Below are positions 7,862 to 15,486 of a stretch of DNA of 21,682 nt, one piece after another; position 1 is the stretch's first letter; each line of letters starts with the position of its first letter. A model generated the notes under the pieces. That model worked only from the letters and a program-made list of their open reading frames with translations. It had not been told where the DNA came from and ran no database searches. The position numbers and the translations under genes were made by a program. The DNA comes from Ilumatobacteraceae bacterium (GTDB lineage: Bacteria; Actinomycetota; Acidimicrobiia; Acidimicrobiales; Ilumatobacteraceae): NCBI GenBank assembly GCA_030727685.1, contig JANRBC010000086.1, positions 1 through 21,682 of the forward strand. Direction: 5' to 3'.

Positions 7862-8275
7862 AAGAACTAATGCGGCGAGCGCGAGCGAAATCAACGAACC
7901 CAGCACTAGTCCAATCGCCAGAGGTCGAAATTCTTGACGCCACTCTGGCCAACTGGCAATAACTGCACGAATCGCGCGAAGGCTTGCGTAGTGACCGATA
8001 ATCCACCAGAGCAGCATGCTCGAGACAAAACTCAATGCGTAAAGAGTGAAACCGCCCGAGGCCGGTATGCCGAACAGCGGCATGGTTGGCAGCGCAATAA
8101 ATGTAAAAACGAAACCGAGCAAGCCAGTTAATGAGCCGGGCAACGCAAGCAAGACCAGCCCGACGACGAGCACAGCAAGTGCGAGGGCAACTGCAATTAG
8201 ACCGCCGCGTTGGCGCACTGCGTTGCGGTGAGCGACGATGCCATCGGGTACGACGCGACGCGACTTGCCAGCCAT
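7850..8275 (-). CDS. Small hypothetical membrane protein
   Basis: I do not recognise a family. From ATG 8275 it gives 141 residues: a short Arg-rich N-terminus (MAGKSRRVVPDG...) and then strongly hydrophobic segments at roughly residues 26-48, 50-66, 72-92 and 117-140, suggesting three or four membrane spans with a Trp/Arg-rich loop (SWPEWRQEFRP) before the last. The frame is open further upstream into comEC, but that part is Arg/Thr/Ser-rich shadow sequence without protein-like character. ATG 8275 is exactly 6 nt after TACGAT on this strand, supporting a leaderless start. The gene is convergent with comEA and divergent from comEC, so it interrupts what is commonly a comEA-comEC operon. A role in DNA uptake cannot be inferred from position alone. 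Confidence 0.75.
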   Translation of the reverse strand: MAGKSRRVVPDGIVAHRNAVRQRGGLIAVALALAVLVVGLVLLALPGSLTGLLGFVFTFIALPTMPLFGIPASGGFTLYALSFVSSMLLWWIIGHYASLRAIRAVIASWPEWRQEFRPLAIGLVLGSLISLALAALVLGAL

Positions 8276-9680
8276 GACTACATCGTACGATGTGCGGCGC
8301 ACCGATTGGCTGATTGTGTTCGGTGTCGCTGTGTATTTGTGTGTTACGCGTGCGAGCAAAACAGTTTGTATTGCAATATTGATTGCAGTTGCGATTAGTT
8401 GCTTTGTTGGGCTGCGTCGGTCGATCATTTCGCGATCGGGGGCGTCGCTTTTAATTTTGATTTTCGTGTTCGGCGCGATTAATTCGCAACGCGCGACTAA
8501 TGATTTTGCCGATGTTCGGTTGGGCGAATACGAAGGATATGCAACAGTTATGAGCGACCCGCAAAATATCGGTGCGGCAACCCGCACTGCTCTCGAAATC
8601 GAAGGCGATCGTTTTATTGTGTACACATATGGGCGGCCCGCGTGGCGTTTGGCTGGCGCCAAAGTGGGCGAGCAGGTTTTTGTGCGCGGTCTGCGCGAGT
8701 CGTTTGCACGAGGAACCGAATCAAGATGGATGGCACAACATATCAAGGGCAAATTTCGCCTTGAGAGTGTTGGCGAACAGCGTCTCGTAGCGTCGCCAAT
8801 TTTGCGCAGTGTTCAGCGTGTGCGCGATCTCGTGCAACTCGGTTCAGATTCGTTCGAGTTCAATGATCGAGCGTTGTTCACCGGTCTGGTGATTGGCGAC
8901 GACACGCGTCAATCAGAGTCAATGATTGATGCCTTTCGAAAATCTGGGCTTGCACACCTGGTCGCTGTATCGGGTCAAAATGTTTCGTTCGTGCTGGCCG
9001 CACTCTCGCCACTGCTGTCGCGCTTAAAAAATCGGTTGCGAATAATCGCCACACTCGGAGTTCTCGCATGGTTCGTGTTAATCACACGAGTTGAGCCGTC
9101 AGTTGTGCGCGCAGCAACGATGGCTGGTCTGGCGTTTCTTTCTGTCACATTTGGTCGACCAACTAGAACTATGCGGTTGATTGCACTGACAGTTTTGCTG
9201 GCTGTGATTGTTGATCCACTTTTGGCGTGGTCGGTTGGGTTTTTCATGTCGGTTGGTGCGACTTGTGGTTTGTGTATTGGCGCTGCACCGTTGGCACAAA
9301 TTATTCGACGACCAAAATGGTTGGCGCAACTCATCGGGGCCACTGTTGCCGCACAACTTGGTGTGATGCCAGTTGTGATTTTGATTTTTGGCTTGCCTTC
9401 GGTGACCGGCATTATTGCCAATGTCTTGGCAGTGCCGATTGCTGGTTTGGTGATGTTGGTGGGCTTACCGATGTCACTTTTTTCGGCGCTGATCAGCAAC
9501 TTTGGTCTCGGCGAGATTGGCGATCTAGTGATGCTGCCGATTCAAGTTGGTGTGCGCTGGGTCTGGTGGGTTGCTGAAATTTTCGCACACCTCCGATTTG
9601 AAGGCACGCTAAATCTCGCCCTTTGGCTCGGAGTTTTGGCGGGGATAATTGCTCTGCGACACCGAAGTTCTAGCGTGTAG
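8274..9680 (+). CDS. comEC: ComEC/Rec2-type competence channel protein, short form
   Basis: 468 residues from ATG 8274. Two N-terminal membrane helices are followed by a soluble OB-like DUF4131 region (about residues 80-165) and the Competence domain with many membrane helices. The family motif HLVAVSGQN is at 8955-8981. ComEC forms the inner-membrane channel for single-stranded transforming DNA. The protein ends after the last helix (LWLGVLAGIIALRHR), so the C-terminal metallo-beta-lactamase domain of longer homologues (Bacillus subtilis ComEC is about 776 residues) is absent; the frame is closed by TAG without sign of a broken remnant. The start is uncertain: ATG 8238, GTG 8292 and GTG 8316 are also in frame. 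ATG 8274 overlaps the divergent ATG at 8275. holA follows after 2 nt. Confidence 0.92.
   Translation: MTTSYDVRRTDWLIVFGVAVYLCVTRASKTVCIAILIAVAISCFVGLRRSIISRSGASLLILIFVFGAINSQRATNDFADVRLGEYEGYATVMSDPQNIGAATRTALEIEGDRFIVYTYGRPAWRLAGAKVGEQVFVRGLRESFARGTESRWMAQHIKGKFRLESVGEQRLVASPILRSVQRVRDLVQLGSDSFEFNDRALFTGLVIGDDTRQSESMIDAFRKSGLAHLVAVSGQNVSFVLAALSPLLSRLKNRLRIIATLGVLAWFVLITRVEPSVVRAATMAGLAFLSVTFGRPTRTMRLIALTVLLAVIVDPLLAWSVGFFMSVGATCGLCIGAAPLAQIIRRPKWLAQLIGATVAAQLGVMPVVILIFGLPSVTGIIANVLAVPIAGLVMLVGLPMSLFSALISNFGLGEIGDLVMLPIQVGVRWVWWVAEIFAHLRFEGTLNLALWLGVLAGIIALRHRSSSV
8280..8293. promoter_or_regulatory. 14-bp perfect palindrome carrying a -10 box on each strand
   Basis: ACATCGTACGATGT is its own reverse complement. 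It contains TACGAT on both strands: on the minus strand it sits 6 nt before ATG 8275; on the plus strand (8286-8291) it would start transcription near 8298, inside the annotated start of comEC. It could be a shared bidirectional promoter core, an operator, or both. Confidence 0.5.
9671..9676 (+). promoter_or_regulatory. Putative -10 box (TAGCGT) of a leaderless holA promoter
   Basis: TAGCGT ends 6 nt before GTG 9683 and lies within the last codons of comEC. It matches the TANNNT-6 nt-start geometry of other genes here. Translational coupling to comEC is an alternative explanation for holA expression. Confidence 0.4.
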
Positions 9681-9682
9681 GC

Positions 9683-10732
9683 GTGACGATTCATTTGATT
9701 ACTGGTTCTGATCCGCGATTGGTTTCAGACAAAGTAAGCGACATCACTCGCGAACTGATCAAGTCGATGGCGACAGATGAAAACCGCAGCACGATTTTAG
9801 AAACCCATGATGCAGGGGCGGCAAGTGGGCAAGAACGCGAAGATGCAATTCGCCGGGCAATCTCGTCTGCCGAAACCATGTCGCTTTTTGGTGAAGAGCG
9901 AGTCGTTGTGATTCGAGAAATTTCTGAGGCGACCGTTGCCGAACTTTCGAGTTTGGTCGAATATCTCGAGCACCCTGTCGACAGCACGCATCTCGTGTTG
10001 AGTGCATCTGGCAAATTGGCTAAGTCGGTTTCAGACGCGTTGAAACGGGCCGGCGCAACTGTGATGGCGACGACGCCACCGGCAAAACGTCAAGAGTTGA
10101 TGACTTGGTTTCTCGAGAGATTTGGTGAATCGGGTTTGACTCTTGAGCCAATTGCGCTGAATCAAATAATTGACTGGCTGGGTGAAGATCAAGCTCGGTT
10201 GCCTGGGTTGATTGATGTACTGGTCTCGACATATGGCACATCGCGCAAACTTTCGAGTGACGATGTCGCCGCGTTTTTGGGCGATGCCGGCAGCGTCAAG
10301 CCATGGGACTTAACCGATGCAATCGATGCGGGCGATTCGGCGAAAGCCATTGACATGTTGCATCGCATGACACGAAGTGGTGAATATCATCCGTTGCAAG
10401 TGATGGCTCTGTTGCACACGCATTTTTCGAAGTTGATGCGACTTGATGGCCCAGAGTTGCACAGCGCAAATGACGTCTTGACTCTGATCGGCGGCAAAAG
10501 CGAATTTCAGGGCAAGAAATATCTCAATCAATATCGTCGAATTGGTAGTACCGGTATTAGCCAGGCGATTGCGTTGCTTGCTCGGGCTGACATCGATTTG
10601 CGCGGAGGCAAAGACCTCGGCGAAGAACTAACGATGGAAATCTTGGTCGCTCGGTTGTGCCGAATGGGGGCGTCAACCAGAACGAATAGGCCGAGTAACT
10701 CGGCGAGAACTACTTCGCCGAAGCGGCGTTAA
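9683..10732 (+). CDS. holA: DNA polymerase III subunit delta
   Basis: 349 residues. The delta subunit opens the beta sliding clamp within the clamp-loader complex during replication. The N-terminal ITGSDPRLVSDKV segment, the FGEERVVVIREI strand, the AAA+-like region with LVLSASGKLAKSVSDALK, the KPWDLTDAIDAGDSAKAI motif and the helical C-terminal domain (LLHTHFSKLMRLDG, then ALLARADIDLRGG) are typical of HolA. The last ~20 residues are basic and Ser/Thr-rich, beyond the usual end of the fold. The GTG start is 2 nt after the comEC stop; comEC-holA-rpsT order is common in bacteria. The final 23 bp overlap the convergent rpsT gene. Confidence 0.93.
   Translation: MTIHLITGSDPRLVSDKVSDITRELIKSMATDENRSTILETHDAGAASGQEREDAIRRAISSAETMSLFGEERVVVIREISEATVAELSSLVEYLEHPVDSTHLVLSASGKLAKSVSDALKRAGATVMATTPPAKRQELMTWFLERFGESGLTLEPIALNQIIDWLGEDQARLPGLIDVLVSTYGTSRKLSSDDVAAFLGDAGSVKPWDLTDAIDAGDSAKAIDMLHRMTRSGEYHPLQVMALLHTHFSKLMRLDGPELHSANDVLTLIGGKSEFQGKKYLNQYRRIGSTGISQAIALLARADIDLRGGKDLGEELTMEILVARLCRMGASTRTNRPSNSARTTSPKRR
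10691..10728. other. Nested, mutually exclusive inverted repeats at the holA/rpsT tail-to-tail overlap
   Basis: Three short stems overlap: CCGAG/CTCGG (10691-10703), CGGCGA/TCGCCG (10701-10720) and CGCCG/CGGCG (10716-10728). They lie inside both coding ends. Neither strand has a clear T-run after them, so a bidirectional intrinsic terminator is possible but not demonstrated. Confidence 0.4.
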
Positions 10733-10970
10733 GTTTGCGCATCAAGCGGCTCTTGCGGCGAGCGGCTTGTTTTGGGTGAATCGTGCGCTTGGCAGCGGCT
10801 TTGTCGAGGCGCTTCACGGCAAGGCGAAGTGCTTCTTGATTTTCTGGTGTGCCTGCTGTCTCAAGAGCGCTTTTTACTCGTGAGCGAAGTTCACTGCGAA
10901 CGGCTTTGTTGCGAGAGGTTGCTTTTGCGTTTGTGATGATGCGCTTTTTTTGCGATTTGATATTTGCCAC
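10710..10970 (-). CDS. rpsT: 30S ribosomal protein S20
   Basis: 86 residues, the normal length for S20, a primary 16S rRNA-binding protein. The start MANIKSQKKRI, the Arg/Lys-rich helices and the C-terminal HPKQAARRKSRLMRKLN are diagnostic. The start is GTG 10970, 6 nt after TAGCCT, which suggests a leaderless mRNA. A GGGG lies between the -10 box and the start, so a short-leader ribosome site cannot be fully excluded. The 3' end overlaps holA by 23 bp and the gene is divergent from lepA. Ribosomal protein genes with GTG starts and leaderless promoters are plausible in actinobacteria. Confidence 0.97.
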   Translation of the reverse strand: MANIKSQKKRIITNAKATSRNKAVRSELRSRVKSALETAGTPENQEALRLAVKRLDKAAAKRTIHPKQAARRKSRLMRKLNAASAK

Positions 10971-10976
10971 GCCCCA

Positions 10977-10982
10977 AGGCTA
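10977..10982 (-). promoter_or_regulatory. Putative -10 box (TAGCCT) of a leaderless rpsT promoter
   Basis: Read on the minus strand, TAGCCT ends 6 nt before GTG 10970. It lies in the divergent rpsT-lepA intergenic region. Confidence 0.45.
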
Positions 10983-10998
10983 ACAGCGGGTCAGGCCT

Positions 10999-11028
10999 TG
11001 CCAAACATAAGCCGTGTAGAATTTGGCA
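10999..11028. promoter_or_regulatory. Inverted repeat enclosing a -10-like box upstream of lepA
   Basis: Perfect 7-bp arms TGCCAAA (10999-11005) and TTTGGCA (11022-11028) flank 16 nt. TAGAAT (11017-11022), a plausible lepA -10 box, sits at the inner edge of the right arm. A second 6-bp pair, CAAGGC/GCCTTG, lies at 10975-11000 towards rpsT. The dyad could be an operator; no regulator is indicated. Confidence 0.35.
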
Positions 11029-11089
11029 TCGTCTCACACAAGCTTTTTGGGCGTCAGTGTGATGGTCGAAATCTCGGAGAAACGGCGTA

Positions 11090-12874
11090 ATGGAACTATC
11101 TCGAATACGAAATTTTTCGATCATTGCGCACATTGACCACGGCAAATCAACACTTTCAGACCGCATTTTAGAGATGACGAATGCGGTGGATGCTCGCGAA
11201 ATGCGCGCCCAATATTTAGACAGCATGGACCTCGAGCGTGAACGAGGTATCACGATCAAAGCGCAAAACGTGCGCGTGTCATGGAAGGACCACACGCTGC
11301 ATCTAATCGACACGCCAGGGCACGTCGACTTTGGCTATGAAGTAAGTCGTTCTTTGGCGGCGTGCGAAGGTGTCGTTTTGGTTGTTGATGCGGCACAAGG
11401 CATCGAAGCGCAAACATTGGCGAACTGTTATCTGGCGCTTGAAAACAATCTTGAAATTGTCGCTGCACTAAACAAAATTGATTTACCTGCTGCTGACCCA
11501 GATAGATATGCGATGGAGATCGAAAAAGTTCTCGGCATTCGTGCCGAAGATATTTTGCGCATCTCGGCTAAGACAGGTGATGGCGTGCCTGAGTTGCTTG
11601 ATGCAATCATCGAGAAAATTCCGGCACCGACTGGTGATGCCGATGCACCACTGCAAGCGTTGATTTTTGATAGTCAATACGACCAATATCGCGGCGTTGT
11701 TTCTTCGATACGCGTGATGAACGGTCGTATGCGTAGCAGCGAGAAGTTGCGATTTATGCAAACAAACGCCGTGCATGAAGCACTTGAGGTGGGCGTGCGA
11801 CGACCAGTGCCAACGCTGGTCGACGAACTTGGCCCGGGTGAAGTTGGTTATTTGATTGCGGGCATCAAAGACGTGGGTGAAGCGCGAAGTGGTGAAACCG
11901 TAACTCATGAGTCACGACAAGCCGAAAAAGCACTTGATGGCTATAGCGACCCAAAGCCGATGGTGTTTTGCGGATTGTTTCCGATTGACGCCGACGATTT
12001 CGAAACATTGCGTGAAAGTTTGCAGAAGTTGAAACTTAATGACGCTTCAATTAGCTACTTGCCCGAGTCGTCGGGTGCGCTTGGTTTTGGTTTCAGGTGC
12101 GGTTTCTTGGGTTTGTTGCACATGGAGATTGTCAAAGAGCGACTCGAGCGCGAATTCAACCTTGCGTTGATTGCGACCGCACCATCGGTGCAATATCAGG
12201 TGACAAAGACCGACGGCAGTCGAGAAATTTGTGACAACCCGAGCGAATTGCCGCCAACTGTTTACATCAAGTCGATTGAAGAGCCGTATTTTAAAGTCGA
12301 CATCATCACACCAAAGGATTACACCGGCACCTTGATGGATCTCTGCCAGACTCGTCGCGGCGAACTTGGCAAACTCGAATATCTCTCGCCCGAGCGCGTC
12401 GAGATGCACTACTTGATGCCACTTGCCGAAGTAGTAGTCGACTTTTTTGATCAGATGAAGAGCCGATCGCAGGGCTACGCAAGTCTCGACTATGAACTGC
12501 ACGGTTATCGAGAATCTGACTTGGTTAAAGTCGATTTATTTTTGAACAGCATTGCTGCCGATGCGTTCAGCACAATCGTGCACCGCGACAAGGCATACGA
12601 CTATGGCAAGCGGATGTGCGAAAAACTCAAAGAGTTGATTCCGCGCCAGATGTTTGATGTGCCAATTCAGGCTGCAATCGGCGGCAAGTTCATTGCACGC
12701 GAAACTGTCAAAGCAAAGCGAAAAGACGTGCTGGCCAAGTGCTACGGCGGCGATATTTCGCGCAAGCGCAAGTTGCTCGAAAAACAAAAAGAGGGCAAGA
12801 AGAAGATGAAGTCGATCGGTCGCGTTGAGATACCCGGAGATGTTTTCATTTCGGCGCTCAAACTCGATAATTAA
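11090..12874 (+). CDS. lepA: Elongation factor 4 (LepA), ribosomal back-translocase GTPase
   Basis: 594 residues, full length for LepA/EF4, a GTPase linked to ribosome assembly and recovery of stalled ribosomes. Visible are G1 AHIDHGKS near the N-terminus, the switch region GITIKAQ, DTPGHVDF, NKIDLP and SAKTGDGV, then the EF-G-like domains and the LepA-specific C-terminal domain ending in RKRKLLEKQKEGKKKMKSIG and VEIPGDVFISALK. The start ATG 11090 has GGAG at 11076-11079, a 10-nt spacing, so unlike several neighbours it has a real 5' leader. It heads a long plus-strand series; the MFS gene starts 5 nt after its stop. Confidence 0.97.
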   Translation: MELSRIRNFSIIAHIDHGKSTLSDRILEMTNAVDAREMRAQYLDSMDLERERGITIKAQNVRVSWKDHTLHLIDTPGHVDFGYEVSRSLAACEGVVLVVDAAQGIEAQTLANCYLALENNLEIVAALNKIDLPAADPDRYAMEIEKVLGIRAEDILRISAKTGDGVPELLDAIIEKIPAPTGDADAPLQALIFDSQYDQYRGVVSSIRVMNGRMRSSEKLRFMQTNAVHEALEVGVRRPVPTLVDELGPGEVGYLIAGIKDVGEARSGETVTHESRQAEKALDGYSDPKPMVFCGLFPIDADDFETLRESLQKLKLNDASISYLPESSGALGFGFRCGFLGLLHMEIVKERLEREFNLALIATAPSVQYQVTKTDGSREICDNPSELPPTVYIKSIEEPYFKVDIITPKDYTGTLMDLCQTRRGELGKLEYLSPERVEMHYLMPLAEVVVDFFDQMKSRSQGYASLDYELHGYRESDLVKVDLFLNSIAADAFSTIVHRDKAYDYGKRMCEKLKELIPRQMFDVPIQAAIGGKFIARETVKAKRKDVLAKCYGGDISRKRKLLEKQKEGKKKMKSIGRVEIPGDVFISALKLDN

Positions 12875-12879
12875 ATACC

Positions 12880-14073
12880 GTGGCTGAGAAACACGCAAGC
12901 GTTTTTCGCTCGCTGAAATATTTCAATGCACGTCTGTTCTTCGCAGGGTTGCTGCTTTCGAATATTGGCAGTTGGCTGCAGTTAACCGCGTCGTCGTTGT
13001 TGATTTACCGGCTGACAGGCAACGCAGCCGATCTCGGCTACAACGTGGCGTTTCAGTTTTTGCCGATGTTGTTGTTCGGCACTTGGTGCGGAGCACTTGC
13101 TGATCGCCACAACCGTCGCCGAATTGCGTTGATCTCGCAGGCAGCTTTGGCTGCTCAGGCTTTGTTGCTCGGCGTTCTAGATCTGTCGGGCGTGATAAAT
13201 GTGCCGATGGTCTATGCACTGTCGCTGCTGTTGGGCATCATCGGCGCTTTCGACAACCCTGCCCGACGCGGTTTGGTGACTGAACTCGTGCCAATAGTTG
13301 ATTTGCCAAATGCAATGTCGCTGAATACGGCAGTGATGACAGGCTCGCGAATCTTCGGCGCGGCGATTGCAACTGCGTTGGTCGGGCCACTCGGCACCGG
13401 TTGGCTATTTATCTTGAACGGCGTCTCATATGCAGCGATGATTTACGGTTTGACAGGTTTGCGAAAGAGTGAAATGTATCCGGCGATTATGCGACCAGCA
13501 GGTGGTTCTCCTGTGCGCGAAGTCTTTAAATATGTCGCCGGCAATCGTCGATTGTTAACGATGTTTTTGGTTTATGTCGCCGTGAGTACATTTTCTTTCA
13601 ACTTTGGTGTTGCTTTGCCAAAGTTGGCCGACCTGAGTTGGGGTGATGACCGAGCATTTGGTTGGGTGATGTCGGTGATTGGCATTGGCAATTTGACCGG
13701 CGCTCTACTCACTGCACGCTTAAAGACTGTGTCGATGGGCTGGTTCGTCGGCAATATTGCGTTGCTCGGATTAGCAAGCATCGGCATGGCGTTTGCATCG
13801 AACGTGTGGCTGGCATTTTTTTGGAGTATTCCGCTTGGCATCGGTGGCGCCGCGATGATCGCTTCGGGCAATGCAATTAGTCAACAAGAATCACCACCCG
13901 ATATGCGTGGAAGATTGTTGGCGTTGACTGCGGTTGCATTTTTGGGAAGCACGCCAATTGGCGGACCGATAACCGGTTTGATCGCAGACTCAATTTCGCC
14001 TGAGTGGTCGCTGGCATATGGCGGGGTAATTGCTCTAGTTTGTGCGGTAGTGGCAGTGGTTGCATGGAGATGA
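12880..14073 (+). CDS. MFS transporter, enterobactin-exporter/MFS_3-like
   Basis: 397 residues with about 11-12 hydrophobic spans. An N-terminal FNARLFFAGLLLSNIGSWLQ helix, the MFS motif-A-like loop GALADRHNRRRI between helices 2 and 3, the DNPARRGLVTELVP segment and the second-half repeat (NLTGALLTARLKTVS) match the MFS_3 group that includes EntS and many actinobacterial drug or siderophore efflux proteins. The substrate cannot be read from the sequence. The start is GTG 12880, 5 nt after the lepA stop and 6 nt after TAATTA (12868-12873), an imperfect -10 box. Its stop is immediately followed by the photolyase frame, so co-transcription with lepA and phr is likely. Confidence 0.9.
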   Translation: MAEKHASVFRSLKYFNARLFFAGLLLSNIGSWLQLTASSLLIYRLTGNAADLGYNVAFQFLPMLLFGTWCGALADRHNRRRIALISQAALAAQALLLGVLDLSGVINVPMVYALSLLLGIIGAFDNPARRGLVTELVPIVDLPNAMSLNTAVMTGSRIFGAAIATALVGPLGTGWLFILNGVSYAAMIYGLTGLRKSEMYPAIMRPAGGSPVREVFKYVAGNRRLLTMFLVYVAVSTFSFNFGVALPKLADLSWGDDRAFGWVMSVIGIGNLTGALLTARLKTVSMGWFVGNIALLGLASIGMAFASNVWLAFFWSIPLGIGGAAMIASGNAISQQESPPDMRGRLLALTAVAFLGSTPIGGPITGLIADSISPEWSLAYGGVIALVCAVVAVVAWR

Positions 14074-14088
14074 TTGGGTATAGATCAA

Positions 14089-15471
14089 ATGGCGAATAAC
14101 TCTTCTAATTCGGTGATGTGGTTTCGGCGCGATTTGCGTCTCGAAGATAACCCGGCATTGATCGCAGCAAGCAAAGCCGGGGCAGTGACGCCGTTATTTG
14201 TTTTAGACCCGATGTTTTTGCAGCGATCAGGTGCGCCGCGATTAGCATTTTTGTTTCGTTCACTGCGCGAATTGAATAAGGCAATGGGTGGCGCGCTTGT
14301 AGTGCGTGTGGGTAACCCAGTTGAAGTCGTGCCGAAGGTCGTGCAAGAAGTTGGTGCAACCGAGGTTTTTGCTGCAAAAGATTTTGCACCATACGGGCAA
14401 AAGCGTGACGCTGAAGTTGCTCGAGCACTAGAAAAAGTTGGTGCGAAGTTGAATCATGTTGGTTCGGCATACGCGGTCGACCCGGGCACAGTGCGAAAAG
14501 CCGACTCGACGCCGTATTCGGTATTTACTCCGTTTTCGAAAGTTTGGTTGGTGAACGGTTGGTCGGCGCCAGTCAAAAAGCCGAACGTGAAATGGAATGG
14601 CGCCCCCACGATAAAAAGTGAGTCGATACCCGACGACCCGGTATCGACCGCAAAAATTGCTGATGCGGGCGAAGAAGCCGCATGGAAACGATGGGAATAT
14701 TTTGCCGAGACTGCGCTTGACAAATATAAAGACGAAAGAAATAATCCTGATCGCGACGGCTGCAGTCAGATGTCGGTTTATTTGCGCTTCGGTGTGGTGC
14801 ACCCGCGACAGTTGCTGGCTGAACTCGAGCCGAACAAGAACCATGATCACTATCGCAGCGAACTTTGTTGGCGCGAGTTTTATGCCGATGTTTTGTTTCA
14901 TCAACCACAGACAACTTGGAAGAATCTGCAACCCAAAATGGACAGTCTGCAAGTCGACACAGATGCGAAAGCCAAACAGAGATTCGAAATTTGGTGTGCT
15001 GGCAAAACGGGTTATCCGATCGTTGATGCCGGCATGCGACAAATGTTGGCAACAGGATGGATGCATAATCGTGTGCGAATGATTGCCGCCAGTTTCTTGG
15101 TCAAAGATTTGCATTTGCCGTGGCAGTGGGGTGCGAAATTCTTCATGAAGCATCTGGTCGATGGCGACATCGCATCAAACAATCACGGTTGGCAATGGAC
15201 TGCCGGAACTGGCACCGATGCGGCGCCGTACTTTCGCGTGTTCAACCCCGTATTGCAAGGCGAGAAATTTGATCCCAACGGAAATTACGTTTGTGAATGG
15301 ATACCTGAGTTGCGCGATGTGCCGAAAAAGTTTGTACATTCACCATGGCTGCAACCCGAAGGCGGATTGTTTGCGCAATATCCAGAACCAATGGTTGACC
15401 ATTCACAAGAGCGTGATGAGGCTCTAAGTCGCTACAAGATCAGCGGGGAAATCAATCGCTCGGTAGTCTGA
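14089..15471 (+). CDS. phr: Deoxyribodipyrimidine photolyase (class I cryptochrome/photolyase family)
   Basis: 460 residues. Light-driven repair of cyclobutane pyrimidine dimers with FAD as catalytic cofactor. The N-terminal photolyase domain starts with VMWFRRDLRLEDNPAL. The FAD domain contains CWREFYADVLF, GYPIVDAGMRQMLATGWMHN with RVRM following, and WQWTAGTGTDAAPYFRVFNP, including the Asn, Arg and Trp residues used for FAD binding and electron transfer in class I enzymes. The antenna chromophore cannot be told from the sequence. I chose ATG 14089; TTG 14074, directly after the MFS stop, is also in frame. TATAGAT at 14079-14085 resembles a -10 box but is only 3-4 nt from the ATG. Such enzymes are common in sunlit-water bacteria. 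Confidence 0.95.
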   Translation: MANNSSNSVMWFRRDLRLEDNPALIAASKAGAVTPLFVLDPMFLQRSGAPRLAFLFRSLRELNKAMGGALVVRVGNPVEVVPKVVQEVGATEVFAAKDFAPYGQKRDAEVARALEKVGAKLNHVGSAYAVDPGTVRKADSTPYSVFTPFSKVWLVNGWSAPVKKPNVKWNGAPTIKSESIPDDPVSTAKIADAGEEAAWKRWEYFAETALDKYKDERNNPDRDGCSQMSVYLRFGVVHPRQLLAELEPNKNHDHYRSELCWREFYADVLFHQPQTTWKNLQPKMDSLQVDTDAKAKQRFEIWCAGKTGYPIVDAGMRQMLATGWMHNRVRMIAASFLVKDLHLPWQWGAKFFMKHLVDGDIASNNHGWQWTAGTGTDAAPYFRVFNPVLQGEKFDPNGNYVCEWIPELRDVPKKFVHSPWLQPEGGLFAQYPEPMVDHSQERDEALSRYKISGEINRSVV

Positions 15472-15486
15472 CGCTAGGTAGCCTGA
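15462..15486 (+). promoter_or_regulatory. Direct repeat GGTAGYCTGA just upstream of hrcA
   Basis: GGTAGTCTGA (15462-15471) and GGTAGCCTGA (15477-15486) are offset by 15 bp and lie 10-35 nt before ATG 15497; the first overlaps the phr stop. Each contains a TAGNCT hexamer that could act as a -10 box. No CIRCE-like inverted repeat (TTAGCACTC-N9-GAGTGCTAA) is present. Confidence 0.35.

Noticed and set aside
8276..8752. Upstream extension of the small membrane-protein frame
   Set aside because: Residues before ATG 8275 are low in hydrophobic content, Arg/Thr/Ser-rich and antisense to comEC; the membrane protein and a -10 box both point to ATG 8275.
14428..15153. 241-codon open frame antisense to the photolyase gene
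   Set aside because: No recognisable motifs, Cys/His/Arg-rich composition, and complete overlap with a well-supported gene.
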